64,000 nucleotides of DNA from Candidula unifasciata (GCA_905116865.2 CAJHNH020008001.1:96001-160000), one strand, 5' to 3'. Positions 9,916 to 23,694 are shown, counted from the stretch's first letter. The notes: a model not told the origin generated them from the letters alone. Program-made: numbers and translations.

Positions 9916-11700
9916 CGTAGCTATATCATTTAACCACATACCAGACAGTATCAGACTTTTTCACAGAGTTGAATTTTCATAACTAGCCGGACAAAAACAG
10001 ATATTTTCACAGACTTCTATAGTATCACTACTAACTAGACAGAAACAGACATATTCGCACAGTTCTATCATGTAACATACACCAGACAGAAATATACTTC
10101 CTCACGTAGTTCTAACATATAACATACACCAGAGAGAAACATACTTCCTCACGTTCTATCAAGTAACATACACCAGACAGAAACATACTTCCTCACGTTC
10201 TATCAAGTAACATACACCAGACAGAAATATACTTCCTCACGTAGTTCTAACAGATAACATACACCAGACAGAAACATACTTCCTCACGTTCTATCATATA
10301 ACATACACCAGACAGAAACATACCTCCTCACGTTCTATCATATAACATACACCAGAAAGAAACATACTTCCTCACGTAGTTCTATCATATAACATACACC
10401 AGAAAGAAACATACTTCCTCACGTTATATCATATAACATACACCAGACAGAAACATACTTCCTCACGTTCTATCATATAACATACACCAGACAGAAACAT
10501 ACTTCCTCACGTTCTATCATATAACATACACCAGAAAGAAACATACTTCCTCACGTAGTTCTATCATATAACATACACCAGAAAGAAACATACTTCTTCG
10601 TGTAGTTCTATCATATAACATACACCAGACAGAAACATACTTCCTCACGTTCTATCACATAACATACACCAGACAGAAACATACTTCCTCACGTAGTTCT
10701 ATCACATAACATACACCAGAGAGAAACATACTTCCTCACGTAGTTCTATCATATAACATACACCAGACAGAAACATACTTCCTCACGTAGTTCTATCATA
10801 TAACATACACCAGAGAGAAACATACTTCCTCACGTAGTTCTATCATATAACATACACCAGAAAGAAACATACTTCCTCACGTAGTTCTATCACATAACAT
10901 ACACCAGAGAGAAACATACTTCCTCACGTAGTTCTATTATATAACATACACCAGAGAGAAACATACTTCCTCACGTAGTTCTATCATATAACATACACCA
11001 GAGAGAAACATACTTCCTCACGTAGTTCTATCACATAACATACACCAGACAGAAACATACTTCCTCACGTAGTTCTATCATATAACATACACCAGACAGA
11101 AACATACTTCCTCACGTTCTATCACATAACATACACCAGACAGAAACATACTTCCTCACGTAGTTCTATCACATAACATACACCAGACAGAAACATACTT
11201 CCTCACGTAGTTCTATCATATAACATACACCAGAGAGAAACATACTTCCTCACGTAGTTCTATCATATAACATACACCAGAGAGAAACATACTTCTTCGT
11301 GTAGTTCTATCATATAACATACACCAGAGAGAAACATACTTCCTCACGTAGTTCTATCATATAACATACACCAGACAGAAACATACTTCCTCACGTAGTT
11401 CTATCATATAACATACACCAGAGAGAAACATACTTCCTCACGTAGTTCTATCATATAACATATACCAGAGAGAAACATACTTCCTCACGTAGTTCTATCA
11501 CATAACATACACCAGACAGAAACATACTTCCTCACGTAGTTCTACCATATAACATACACCAGAAAGAAACATACTTCTTCGTGTAGTTCTATCATATGAC
11601 ATACACCAGAGAGAAACATACTTCTTCGTGTAGTTCTATCATATAACATACACCAGAAAGAAACATACTTCCTCACGTTCTATCATAGAACCATACACCG
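9916..11700. repeat. 47/44-bp minisatellite, ~38 copies (main block)
   Basis: Units of ACCAGACAGAAACATACTTC plus CTCACGTAGTTCTATCATATAACATAC. Two length classes differ by loss of a TAG triplet (CACGTAGTTC versus CACGTTC). Point variants (GACAG/GAGAG/GAAAG; CACGT/CGTGT) are distributed in patches, as expected for unequal exchange or gene conversion. The left edge (9916-10080) is degenerate. No spacer sequences separate the units. Confidence 0.95.
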
Positions 11701-12206
11701 AACGGAAACACAATTTCACCGGACATAATAAACATTTTCGAAAACAGTAAGTAAAACATACACAAAAACACATTAGCCAAACACAAACTGAGATAAAGCA
11801 CAATAACATAATGGAAATGCAAGCCAGCAAATGATTTCGCAGGTACATCAAAGATAATCGATCATGCAAAGTTATTACCCGTAATCAGGCTAAGTGTGCC
11901 AACTAAAAGCTATCCATTTGACATGAAAGCACACACTCAGAGCAACATACTCACATGTTGCCGCCTGTTGACTTTGTCTGTGAACGGAGCTCGAGTGTCT
12001 GTGAGCCACTGGTTGGTCGGTCGCCTAGGGTTCATTAGTGAACATCTCTCAGAATCTGTGACATAAATATTCAAAGCTGTAGCTTTCAATTGTTATATTG
12101 TCTAGTGTGTTCTCTAATCTTTGTTTGTGTAAACTGCTTCTGCTGGTGCCGATCTTTTTTTTTTTTTTTTTTTTGTAATTTGTTTCTTGTACAGAAGGGT
12201 TTGGCT
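11701..12206. other. Unassigned sequence with poly-T run
   Basis: A frame open on the minus strand (11639-11869) is mostly array-derived. A T-run of about 20 lies near 12156-12175. No gene is supported. Confidence 0.45.
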
Positions 12207-12510
12207 AGTCAGTAACTTTCATTCATGCTTGAGTTAGTTAGTCTACAACTTCTACACATGCTTGAATTAGTTAGTCAACAACTTTCATACAGACTTGAGA
12301 TCATTAGTCAACTTTCACACATGCTTGGATGAGTTAGTCAACAATTTCTACATACATTTGAGTTGTTTAGTTTACAACTTTGATAACGCTTGGTTAAGTT
12401 AGTAAACAACTTTCACACATGCTTGGGTTAGTAAGTCATCAACTTCCGCACATGATTGGGTTAGTTAGACAACAACTTTTACATACATTTGAGATGATGA
12501 CTCAACTTTT
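12207..12510. repeat. Degenerate ~42-bp repeat (TTAGTCAACAACTTTCACACATGCTTG type)
   Basis: About seven strongly diverged copies built from GTTAGTCAACAACTT and CACATGCTTGAGTTA modules, with lengths varying through indels. It looks like an old, unmaintained array. Confidence 0.75.
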
Positions 12511-12607
12511 CTAATGCACTTAATAATGACACTTAGTTTTGTATTCAGGAAAATCAACAGATGTTCAATATAATGATTATAGCTCCAGTTGTTTTATTTC
12601 GGAATAG

Positions 12608-12715
12608 GACTTGTAATTACTGTGCTTAGTTTTACTGTCACTGCTAGTTAGACTTCGTACAGACTTGTAATAACTGTGCTTAGTTTTACTGTCACTGCTA
12701 GTTAGACTTCGTACA
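12608..12715. repeat. 54-bp tandem duplication
   Basis: Two copies of a 54-bp unit beginning GACTTGTAATTACTGTGCTT and ending GACTTCGTACA. They differ at about one position (ATTACTG/ATAACTG), so this is a recent duplication. Confidence 0.93.
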
Positions 12716-13029
12716 GAATATGTCCTGTCAGGGCTAAAGCGCTATAGGTCTTAGTACCCGCCTAACAAACTTTTTTTTCTCTTAGTGCTAAAGTAGCTTG
12801 AGTGTTGGTTACGGTTTCCACTCACCACGACATTCTTTTTTGTAGCTCTTATAGGCTGGGAGTAGAGATACGTTCAAGGAGTAGATTTTTATGTCATCCC
12901 TTATATTTGTTTCTCCCTTTCCTTTAGGCTACATCTCACTTGTAGTACAGAAGAGGGGCAACTGATTTGTTTCCTGAATCAAGACATAACGGTTAGGCTG
13001 ACAGCACAAGCATCATCATAAATGGAAAG

Positions 13030-13110
13030 ATAAATAAACCTTTTCTACGCCTTCAGGCGTGTTGGGCATATAGGGCTAGACTTATTTTTATAAACTAATC
13101 GGTTGGAGGT
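13030..13110 (-). mobile_element. SINE-1 3' fragment
   Basis: CCTTTTCTACGCCTTCAGGC, then GTTGGGCATATAGGGCTAGACTTAT, matches the reverse-complemented 3' portion of SINE-1 seen at 33738-33860 and 37352-37530. Only the distal tail half is present. Confidence 0.7.
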
Positions 13111-13249
13111 GGAGGCGGAAAGGGGGAAGGGCTAAAAAATATTGGACTCAGTCTTAACCTCACCCCCCGCCCTCCTCCCCTCAACTTTGTTGCAGGGTGG
13201 CTTAAAGTGGCTGAGCCTTCAAGTCAACAGAGCTCCTGGATTGGGGAGG

Positions 13250-13277
13250 TGGGGGGGGGGGGGGGGGGGGGGGGGGG
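13250..13277. repeat. Poly-G run (~28)
   Basis: Long uninterrupted G homopolymer on the + strand. It creates a poly-Gly stretch in a spurious frame (13207-13404). Its exact length is a likely sequencing uncertainty. Confidence 0.9.
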
Positions 13278-14163
13278 TTGTAGCCTGAGATGCATGCAAA
13301 AGGAGAAACAGGACGTCAGATTGGGAAGTATGTCCATTTGGGGGATAGAAACCAGACGAAACAGAAGACATAATGTTTTAGAAAGTTATCTTAGACATGA
13401 CTGAAGTTCTGATAATACTCGCAACACAGGCAATGCTCGTATGTTACCACAGATTTTGCTGTAACTAGTTGTCACAAAATACCGATCACCTCCATGAACT
13501 CGCCAGTCGGGATCAGGGCACCTTGTCGTGTTTATGTGCAGTGAGAACTACGAGCTTAAATGTCTTTCTATGGGTTAATCCCAAAGAGGGAGTGGACGTT
13601 TGAAGGTAATCCTCGTGAGAAGTGAAATAATCAGCGAATGATTAAAGTAAATCTTTATGGGAAGTAAAACAACGAGTGGGTGATTCAAGTTAATCCACAC
13701 CATATGAAAACTAATGGAACCGGAAAGGTGGGGTGGGTTTAGAGTTCACGTGAGTCCAAGCAGACTACAGTTGGAGATCACATGATAAGCTCGTGTAAAT
13801 GGTCAGGATGAAGTGTTAGGAAACAAAAGAACAGCCAGTGAAATGGGCACTTCGAGGGATTTGCTATCAAGCCATTGTCGTTCAATAATTCTTTGGCTTT
13901 TGTAAATTGTATGTTGAAGGGGCGATAGACAAACTACAACAGGTAATTGCTGGGATGTGTTCTTATGATTCTTTATAGTTAGCACTGTCGTACTGAAATA
14001 CAGTACATGTACATATAAAGCAGAAAATATGAAAACTGTTTTAATAGAAAATAGAGGAAAATAGTGACTAAAGTGTTCTCCAGAAATGTGTGCGATTACA
14101 GTTTGGCTATAATGTCCCTTGCAAATTGTGAGTAGGCTGAACAGGATTTGCTTAAATATCATC
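13278..14163. other. Unassigned sequence
   Basis: A minus-strand frame at 13803-14234 (143 codons) is open but overlaps IR1 in its N-terminal part and has no recognisable domain. Nothing else is supported. Confidence 0.4.
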
Positions 14164-14370
14164 TTGTCATCCCCTTGTGGGATGCAATTTTTCATTATTT
14201 GAAGCCCTACTCTGGCTCTTGCAAGGGGCCGCAATGTAGCCCGGTCATAAATATGGTCTAATGGCCAAACGCGGTTTCTGGAACCTCTCCACGGTGATCC
14301 TCATCGGCATGGTGGCACTTTATGTCATCAGGTGTTTATCGCTTGTGTGATGTCCTGGATAGGGTAAAAG
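14164..14370 (+). mobile_element. IR1 interspersed repeat, copy 2
   Basis: Close match to 59480-59695: TCATCCCCTTGTGGGATGCA, TTTGAAGCCCTACTCTGGCT, the TAACCACGGT-like middle, CCTCTCCACGGTGATCCTCA and GTGTTTATCGCTTGTGTGAT. Like other copies it ends in a GGGTAAAA-type segment. The element class is unresolved and no coding capacity is seen. Confidence 0.8.
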
Positions 14371-14525
14371 TAGATAAATAGATAGATGAACAGGATTTTG
14401 AGATTTTAATTTTAGCAAATGTAAATGGCAGGTTATCTTAATTTCCCCGATGAATTAGACATGGTAGTAGCGTTTGCAAGGAGTATTTATTAATTTCATG
14501 CTAAGATGCAATATATTGAATGACA

Positions 14526-15135
14526 AAGAAGAAGAAGATGAAAGCGAAAAAAAAAGGAGAAAGAGAAGCAGAAGCGACGAAAATGAAAAAGACAGAAGAA
14601 GAAAAAGACAGAAGAAGAAAAAGAAGAAGAAGAAGAAGAAGAAGAAGAAGAAGAAGAAGAAGAAGAAGAAGAAGAAGAAGAAGAAGAAGAAGAAGAAGAA
14701 GAAGAAGAAGAAGAAGAAGAAGAAGAATAAAAAGAAGAAGAAGAAGAAGAAGAAGAAGAAGAAGAAGAAGAAGAAGAAGAAGAAGAAGAAGAAGAAAGCG
14801 AAAAGAAGGAGAAAGCGAAAAGAAGGAGAAAGAAAAGCAGAAGCGAAGAAAATAAAAAAGACAGAAGAAGAAGAAGAAGAAGAAGAAGAAGAAGAAGAAG
14901 AAGAAGAAGAAGAAGAAGAAGAAGAAGAAGAAGAAGAAGAAGAAGAAGAAGAAGAAGAAGAAGAAGAAGAAGAAGAAGAAGAAGAAGAAGAAGAAGAAGA
15001 AGAAGAAGAAGAAGAAGAAGAAGAAGAAGAAGAAGAAGAAGAAGAAGAAGAAGAAGAAGAAGAAGAAGAAGAAGAAGAAGAAGAAGAAGAAGAAGAAGAA
15101 GAAGAAGAAGAAGAAGAAGAAGAAGAAAAAGAACG
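14526..15135. repeat. (GAA)n / (AAG)n block, ~610 bp, with three A-rich interruptions
   Basis: Purine-only tract on the + strand. The right 270 bp (14865-15133) is an essentially pure GAA array. The left half has interruptions containing GCGAAAAGAAGGAGAAAG modules that are themselves duplicated. Frames rich in Lys, Glu or Arg on + and Leu/Ser on - are artefacts. The mirror-symmetric polypurine tract could form triplex DNA (known property of GAA repeats; inference for this locus). Confidence 0.97.
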
Positions 15136-15318
15136 CTTCTGATCGGAATTATAATAACAGAATAATTACATTTATTCATAATAACAGAGAATTTAGTTGA
15201 GACAGAGCGGGGCAGTACTTGCCATTGACAGATATTTGTATAGTTGGTAAGGTGAATGCGACGAACTGATTATATTGTTGGATGATGTAAACATTATTAT
15301 GAAAAGTCTCAGACCAGC
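15136..15318. other. Short unique spacer between the GAA and AGT arrays
   Basis: AT-rich single-copy sequence of about 180 bp. No feature is supported. Confidence 0.5.
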
Positions 15319-18198
<2,880 letters not shown>

Positions 18199-18297
18199 CA
18201 AACTACTGGACGTAAATTTGCCTAGAAAAACCACACAACAGCCAGGAGCTGTTGGGGTTGGTTCTGCAACGTCATGTAAAGGATCCGCAACTAACCA
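18199..18297 (+). mobile_element. SINE-3, 3' fragment bordering the AGT array
   Basis: CAAACTACTGGACGTAAATT through GGTTCTGCAACGTCATGTAA and AGGATCCGCAACTAAC matches the 3' halves of SINE-3 at 47271-47485 and 55836-56060. The tRNA-like head is missing. Sequence to the right (18298-18390) is again AGT/TAG and CAG-rich, so the fragment seems to sit inside the triplet region. Confidence 0.85.
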
Positions 18298-18477
18298 GTA
18301 TTAGTAGTATTAGTAGAAATAGTAGTATAAGTTGTCGTAGCAATTGTGATTGCAGTGGTGCAGATAGTAGCAGCAGTAGCAGTAAGAAAAAAATGAAGAA
18401 ATGAGGCAAAGAGTAAGACACGGATTTGTTTGTTACCAGATCTGTTATCTCTCTCCTGCAAAATAATATTGAAAAAA

Positions 18478-18640
18478 AAGAGAGAGAGAGAGAGAGATCA
18501 AGGACACACTTTGCTAATAATCGTTTAAACAACTTGCCATTTGCAGATAACTTAGTACTGATAACTGAAATGACACGCGATCTTCTGTTATTGAAAATTG
18601 CAGTAATAAAGAGTTCTTAAAAACAATGGGCAGTTAGGAA
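18478..18640 (+). mobile_element. LINE reverse-transcriptase fragment (FADN box)
   Basis: After a (GA)n run (18478-18497) the + strand reads RLNNLPFADNLVLITEM, resembling the catalytic FADD-LVLI segment of LINE reverse transcriptases with the second Asp changed to Asn. The frame closes at 18620 and the flanks are A-rich and full of stops. Only this one motif supports the call. Confidence 0.5.
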
Positions 18641-19160
18641 AACAGAAAAACTGATGAATCTCAGATGGAAAATCCCTAAAATATGATAATACATAAGAAG
18701 GAGAAGTGCTTAACTAAGTCAGAAAGAAAATAATTTGGAAAAAAGATAGCGTAATGACTGCGTGACAGAGACTAAAAGCACGAAAAAAAAAAAAAAGCTT
18801 CTCAAAGGAATGAAAAATATCTGACGTAATAAATCACCTTCACTGTAATGTCTAAAGCAAGTTAGTTAATTAATGGGCAGATTATTCTCATTGCACATCG
18901 GCTTAGCCCATAAGCACTCGGATCCCATCTTTAGTATATCCCTCAGCGTGTAGTGACTGATAACACCAGGTATGTGTTGGTTTACAAGTCTTCTTTGGCT
19001 GCTAGTTTAACTAAATCAGTCTGAAGTTTGTATTACCTAGATTCAGGGTGGTTTAAATTACAACACTAAGGGGCAGAATGGGTTAAATCAACGTTAATGA
19101 AAGAATAAACTGATATAACAGCTACGAGCAAAACAGTTTCCGTCTCAATTTGGGGGATAT
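18641..19160. other. Unassigned A-rich sequence
   Basis: Possibly further decayed LINE sequence downstream of the FADN motif, but no second motif can be read. There is an A-run at 18784-18797. Confidence 0.35.
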
Positions 19161-19162
19161 AT

Positions 19163-19325
19163 TTTTTGTTACACCCGGCTTTAAACGGGGACCCTAATAT
19201 AATCTAACGGTTGAGCTGGGTGTCTGTGAGACTTGTTCCCTCGTCCGAATGGTGTCACTTTGTGTCACCGGGTGTTGGTTGCTCGTTGTACGGTCCCGGT
19301 GGTGTTGAACGACACTCATACAGCC
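19163..19325 (+). mobile_element. IR1 interspersed repeat, copy 3
   Basis: ACACCCGGCTTTAAACGGGG, ACCCTAATATAATCTAACGG, the GGGTGTCTGTGAGACTTGTT block and GTCACTTTGTGTCACCGGGT match 33541-33680 most closely. These two may form a subfamily distinct from the 14.2/58.7/59.5 kb copies. Confidence 0.75.
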
Positions 19326-19554
19326 ACCACGAGGAACTAGGTGTTTAGAAAATCATGTCATGTAGAAAGTAACCAGTAAACGCATGGCGAGTTGGTGAGT
19401 CCTGAAAATGTTCAGATGATTACATAGGTCGAAGGTTTATATGACCATCGATGTAAAATAGATCGAGCCAGCCTCTAAGTGTGGCTGAAGGGTTTTAGAT
19501 TCTCTCGTTGAAGAGTCATAGAAAGTTTGACCCTTCTTTCCTTATCATCCTACT

Positions 19555-19790
19555 GCTGAATGCCAAGAATAGATAAGACCAGACTCCCTCTCATCAAGCC
19601 TTTAAATGGACAACAGCTGGGAACAGAAAACGGGGAAGACCAAGAGAGACCCTCCATACAAAACATAGGAAAAGCTCAGCCATCGGCCTAATGAACGTCC
19701 AAGACGTAAACAAGTGGCAACAAACCGCCAGACATGGAGAGCTTTAACATCTGCTCTACTCGCTAGCCTAGGCTCAAGAGGAAAGACTAA
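19555..19790 (+). mobile_element. LINE C-terminal fragment (KRGRPRET motif)
   Basis: Translation reads LKWTTAGNRKRGRPRET followed by a helix ending QDVNKWQQTARHGEL and LYSLA, then stop. The small basic GRP segment followed by a W-containing helix is typical of the C-terminus of non-LTR retrotransposon ORF2. Upstream coding is lost. It does not match LINE-A to LINE-E by eye, so it may be another family. Confidence 0.65.
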
Positions 19791-20290
19791 CTAGCCACTG
19801 AATGAATATACAACCTAAGTCCCCCTTTTTTTGCCAGCGTGAAGAGACTGAGACCCACAGAGATTCCAGGAAGAAAACGGAAAGTTTAGCTTCATGGATT
19901 AGAAGAATATTTGTGTAATAAATAAGAGGGCAGTAAACAAGACACTGGGCTCTGCCGGAAAGGAAAAAGTTTAAGAAGCAAATTACAGTCTTGGACCACC
20001 CCCTGGTGAAATCTCGGACACTTCCAGGATATTCTGGCTTATAGATAGCACAACCCTTAAAGGGCATGGGACCGAAGTTAAGACGTAAAACACCACATTG
20101 GGCTTCTAGGTAGGAATCTTGAACGCATGACGCGTTCATTGGGACTCAAAGAGTTAAAGAGACAATTATCACACGGTTTGTGACTATCGGTGCTATTATT
20201 ATTTACTTGTTATGGTTACTATTAGTTTGTTATTTTTATTACCTGCACGAAGAAAGTAAAGACAGGATTGCTTCGAGCAGAGTTGTAAGC
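19791..20290. other. Unassigned sequence
   Basis: A minus-strand frame 19774-20139 is open but unrecognised. A TGGGACTCAAAGAGTTAAA segment near 20139-20157 recurs near 48358-48376, so part of this may be a minor repeat family. Confidence 0.35.
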
Positions 20291-20299
20291 ATCACTTGC

Positions 20300-20715
20300 A
20301 AACCCACGGGTAGAGAGCATACTTTGGATCTTTTATCCGGACTATTCTGGCATGGTGAGAAATGAACAGACGGACAGACTGGCTGGATCTGCACCGCTGT
20401 GTGGTGAGCTGATACATGACAAGACAGATGTGGTCAGAGCCCTTTGGGAACTGATACATGACAAGACAGATGTGGTCAGAACCCTTTGGGAACAAGTAAC
20501 GAAGTCAGAAGAGAAACTAGATTTTCATGGGCTGAAGAGAATGATGCACCTGGGTGTGAACAGAGGGTTCGGCGGGCACACTACGCTCAGAGGAAAAGCA
20601 AGACAGACACACAACCAGACTACGACCAGCACCATTAGTATTGCGCTGGCTGCTGAGGATGGAGATGGAGCGCGTATGGGAATGCCCTTAGTGCTGTGAT
20701 GTCACTTTTCGACTC
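20300..20715 (+). mobile_element. LINE-D copy 1: RNase H domain end and C-terminus
   Basis: The + frame from 20352 reads MVRNEQTDRLAGSAPLCGEL, matching the GNEQADRLAG helix at the end of LINE-encoded RNase H domains (the catalytic Asp region is retained as TD). A segment ELIHDKTDVVRALW follows and is tandemly duplicated (42 bp, 20409-20492). After frame changes the C-terminus reads RWLLRMEMERVWECP, then stop near 20695. The same C-terminal block is found at 40620-40705 (+), 56225-56345 (-) and 57785-57900 (-). RNase H supports second-strand or template removal in these elements (family knowledge). Confidence 0.8.
20407..20492 (+). repeat. 42-bp in-frame tandem duplication inside LINE-D
   Basis: CTGATACATGACAAGACAGA starts at 20409 and again at 20451. 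The two units are almost identical and keep the reading frame, doubling a 14-residue segment just after the RNase H motif. Confidence 0.93.
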
Positions 20716-20759
20716 AGCTTAACTCAATTATTAGTAATACCTTTTTTTCCCCTCAATCT

Positions 20760-20921
20760 AATACACTCGGGAGTCGCCTGTGGATCGGTTTGGAAAATGA
20801 CTTTTTCCAAAAGTGACCTTGGCTCCTAGGTCTACATAGCCTTAAATAGGTACTATGGAGATTCATGGAAAATAAAAGCGGTCGGCATGATGTTGACCAC
20901 ATCTTTCACCAAGTACCGATG
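20760..20921 (+). mobile_element. SINE-1, 5' part, interrupted by SINE-2
   Basis: Body sequence including GCGGTCGGCATGATGTTGAC CACATC, matched by 24300-24558. It is cut after ACCAAGTACCGATG, where SINE-2 begins; the SINE-1 tail resumes at 21159. Confidence 0.75.
20908..20921. repeat. Target-site duplication, left copy
   Basis: ACCAAGTACCGATG, matching ACCAAGTGCCGATG at 21145-21158 with a single mismatch. It flanks SINE-2. Confidence 0.88.
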
Positions 20922-21144
20922 CCCGGCTCTCTAGTGTAGTTGGCTAAACCGTATTGCGCGGAGACCGGGTGACGAACTCCTTGTGGTCCGGGTTCAATCC
21001 CGGGGATAGGCAGGAAAGCTACATTTTCTCCCAAATTTACGGTATTTAGAATGGAATCAAGACCGAAAGGTTGCGATATCCATAATACCGAGCCAAAGGG
21101 TTACCAACTCATGGCTTCTGGATACTAAAACAAACAAACAAACA
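20922..21144 (+). mobile_element. SINE-2 copy 1 (full length, 223 bp), nested in SINE-1
   Basis: The tRNA-derived head has an A-box-like TAGTGTAGTTGGCTAA near 20933 and a B-box GGTTCAATCCC near 20991-21001. The body contains TTTACGGTATTTAGAATGGA, GGTTGCGATATCCATAATAC and CAACTCATGGCTTCTGGATA. The tail is CTAAAACAAACAAACAAAC. Other full copies are 45678-45893 and 62145-62365, both on the minus strand. It is flanked by 14-bp target-site duplications. Transcription by RNA polymerase III is inferred from the boxes. Confidence 0.93.
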
Positions 21145-21158
21145 ACCAAGTGCCGATG
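21145..21158. repeat. Target-site duplication, right copy
   Basis: ACCAAGTGCCGATG; see the left copy at 20908-20921. Confidence 0.88.
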
Positions 21159-21228
21159 GGTCGATAAAATATAAGTCTAGCTCCTTCTGGCCAGTACGTC
21201 TGAAGACCCGTTTTACTTATTAATACCG
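21159..21228 (+). mobile_element. SINE-1, 3' part after the nested SINE-2
   Basis: GGTCGATAAAATATAAGTCT AGCTCC and the terminal AAGACCCGTTTTA continue the SINE-1 consensus (GGTCTATAAATATAGGTCTA GCCC at 24489) exactly where the 5' part stopped. Confidence 0.8.
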
Positions 21229-23640
21229 TTTCTAGAAGCTTTTGACCGTATTCCGACAGCGTCTAAACAAAGAACACTTTTTATTGAAGCAGTCGAGAGG
21301 TGATGTATCCAGAGTCCTCATTACTCACGTGAGCAATTGAGACCCAAAGTGAGCAATGTTTGATGGTCCTCTAATTAGTTCCCCTCTCTACTTTCGTTTG
21401 TTTACTGAGCGGGTACACGTGTTGCTATGTTTGATCAGCATCGCCCTGTGCTGACAATCGTGTGACCTACATTTTGACGCTGTTTGCTCACCTACTCTGC
21501 TGTAGAATCAATCTAGAGAGCCTTTTAGCCCGCCTTAAGACCTGCCGAGTATATAGTTCTATAATGCATTTAGGAATTCGTGCCCATATTGAAAACATTT
21601 ATGTCAACTTTAGTGGAAATAAATTGATTAAATAATATATTAATATTTACTTTATTTTCAACGTTATGTCAGATTTTTTGGGTCACATAACAAGAAATTA
21701 TAATGCATTGTTCTGCTTATTTCAGGTATATAAACATTCGATGATCCTTGCTGGATTGCCTTTTAAGAGTTATACAGCACATATTTCAAATGTAACCAAT
21801 TGATCTTTCACAAAAATACGTGTTTCTTGTGTTATATGTAAATTCTGATAAATCAATCAATCAATCAGTCACGTAAATTTTCAATAAGACCACAACTTTT
21901 GAGGTGAATGCATCGCGAAACTCTTTAAAACTAGTGTGCTGAATCGTTTTGAAGTTTTTGTGACACTTTGTAAATGCGTAACTTATATCGTTAGGGTCGC
22001 GTCCATGCTGCAAAATTTGTTTTGTTATCTAACTAAAATTATAAAAGTGACAGAAAACGTCTGTTTTGATACACCAGGGCGGTCTAAATATATATCTATA
22101 TGTAAAATGGAGCCAGCCTCTAAGTCTACTTGAAGTGTTTATAGGTTCTGTCGTTGAAGAGTAAAAGAAAGTTTGACCTTTTTTTTTCACTCCATTATCC
22201 TACACATCGTAAACTAACTCTTTATTTCTATTACGGCCTTCTCTATTTATAAATATATGATAAATAGTTCAAGATGGGTGTGATTTCTATAAGCCAGTCA
22301 GCACTTGTGAACAGCAACAGGTGTGGTTTAGCCGCTTAGACAGGAGCCCTATGATACTATCACTTTAACGACATTAAAAAAGATGTGAGGGAAGCAAAGT
22401 CTATGGTATACAAACAGCAATATAGAGAAATAACACCAGATTCTACAACAGTAAAAAGAATCTATGGTCCAGGATTGTGAATTTGAATTTTACATAAACA
22501 TTATAAGAATCCAGTGATCACAATACTGCTCAATTTTCTTTTTAACTTTATATTGTTTTACACAAAAAGAAAATTAAAATGTTGCAGTTTTTCGAGATCC
22601 GAGGTAGAATAAAGTTTCGTTTTTGCAGTTTTTCAGAAATTGCACAGAAGTAGAATCTCGGTTCTCAAACATATCTTTTCGGAAATTGTACACTTTCCGA
22701 ACAATGTTCGAGGAAAACACGTATCGGTTTCTGAACAGAATATCGGTTCACGAACAGCGAATCCAGAACCTGCGTACTTCATTAGATACGATAGCAGCGA
22801 AAAAGCAACTTTCACTCGAAGGTTTGGTGTCTTTTCCATGATTTTCTTCAACAATACTCCAGCTCAAGCTTTAGGCTTGGTGGGAGCACTAATGGAGAAA
22901 ACTGATTTCACCACAGTCAAGTTCCCATTCCCTAACACGACTACTCTAAAGCAGCCCAATAACCTGCGGGTCAATGCACAGTTGTAAGAAACTCTACACA
23001 GTGAACTACTTCAAGGATGCCTTGAACTGAGCTCTTGCCCACATTTAGATAATTAGATAATTCTGGAAAAATCCCTTCAACATTCCTAATTGTTTAAGAA
23101 TCCTTGAAACAGTTCGAGTGCGAGTCACTTACAGACATTTGAACTGGGCTTGGAGTAAAACTGCAGCCAGATTGTGAAGTCGAGAAAGATACTGTAAATG
23201 TATGTACAATCTGTTGCTGTTACATAACAAATCACGTCTCTGGACAAAACCATGGATTTAGAAGTTGCCAATGGTGATATGGTGCGGTTAGTGGAGCCCA
23301 AACAAATGACGTAACAGTGACAACAACAACGACAACAACAACAACAAAACTGGACAATTTCATCATCATTTATTTATGACATCAACTCGCTTACGTAAGT
23401 GGAAGCGAAAGTAACTTTTCGTAGATAACTCATCTATTTATTGTGCTCATTATTAGAAGAAACAAAAAATGCATATATTTTCGCTAAAGACACCACAGCT
23501 TGAAAGAGAATGAGGCATAGGGAAATAGGAAGTCTTGAAGTTTTAGTCAGTTTCAGGTGAAAGTGTCATCTGGACATTATGTGCCAATTGAAGATGCGAC
23601 TCTTTGCTATCTATAACGCCTTGATCAACATGGGACCTAA
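21229..23640. other. 2.4 kb without recognised features
   Basis: AT-rich sequence. Overlapping frames at 22623-22841 and 22640-22987 (+) contain FSNISFRKLYTFRTMFEEN and SEIVHFPNNVRGKHVSVS. They are non-repetitive but unrecognised and both strands are open, so I do not call a gene. A segment at 22373-22480 reads REAKSMVYKQQYREITPD, vaguely like a LINE linker, but this is too weak to call. Short CAA reiteration at 23322-23347. Confidence 0.4.
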
Positions 23641-23649
23641 GGTTTAATG

Positions 23650-23650
<1 letters not shown>

Positions 23651-23690
<40 letters not shown>
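23651..23690. repeat. (TG)n microsatellite
   Basis: About 20 TG dinucleotides in a nearly pure run. Confidence 0.95.

Positions 23691-23694
<4 letters not shown>

Noticed and set aside
9916..11700. CRISPR-like array because of many regularly spaced conserved repeats
   Set aside because: Units are contiguous and wholly repeated, with no unique spacers, and the context is eukaryotic.
14474..15142. Lys/Glu-rich 222-codon frame resembling a highly charged nuclear protein
   Set aside because: Translation of a (GAA)n tract; the opposite strand is open as poly-Leu/Ser over the same interval.
20922..21010. tRNA gene (good A and B boxes)
   Set aside because: It is the head of SINE-2, present three times with SINE body, tail and target-site duplications; the acceptor stem does not close.
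22373..22480. LINE linker-like peptide REAKSMVYKQQYREITPD
   Set aside because: One short weak resemblance with no neighbouring RT motif or second copy.
22640..22987. 115-codon + frame as a host exon
   Set aside because: No recognised domain, overlapping frames open on both strands, no splice signals or codon bias I can judge by eye.
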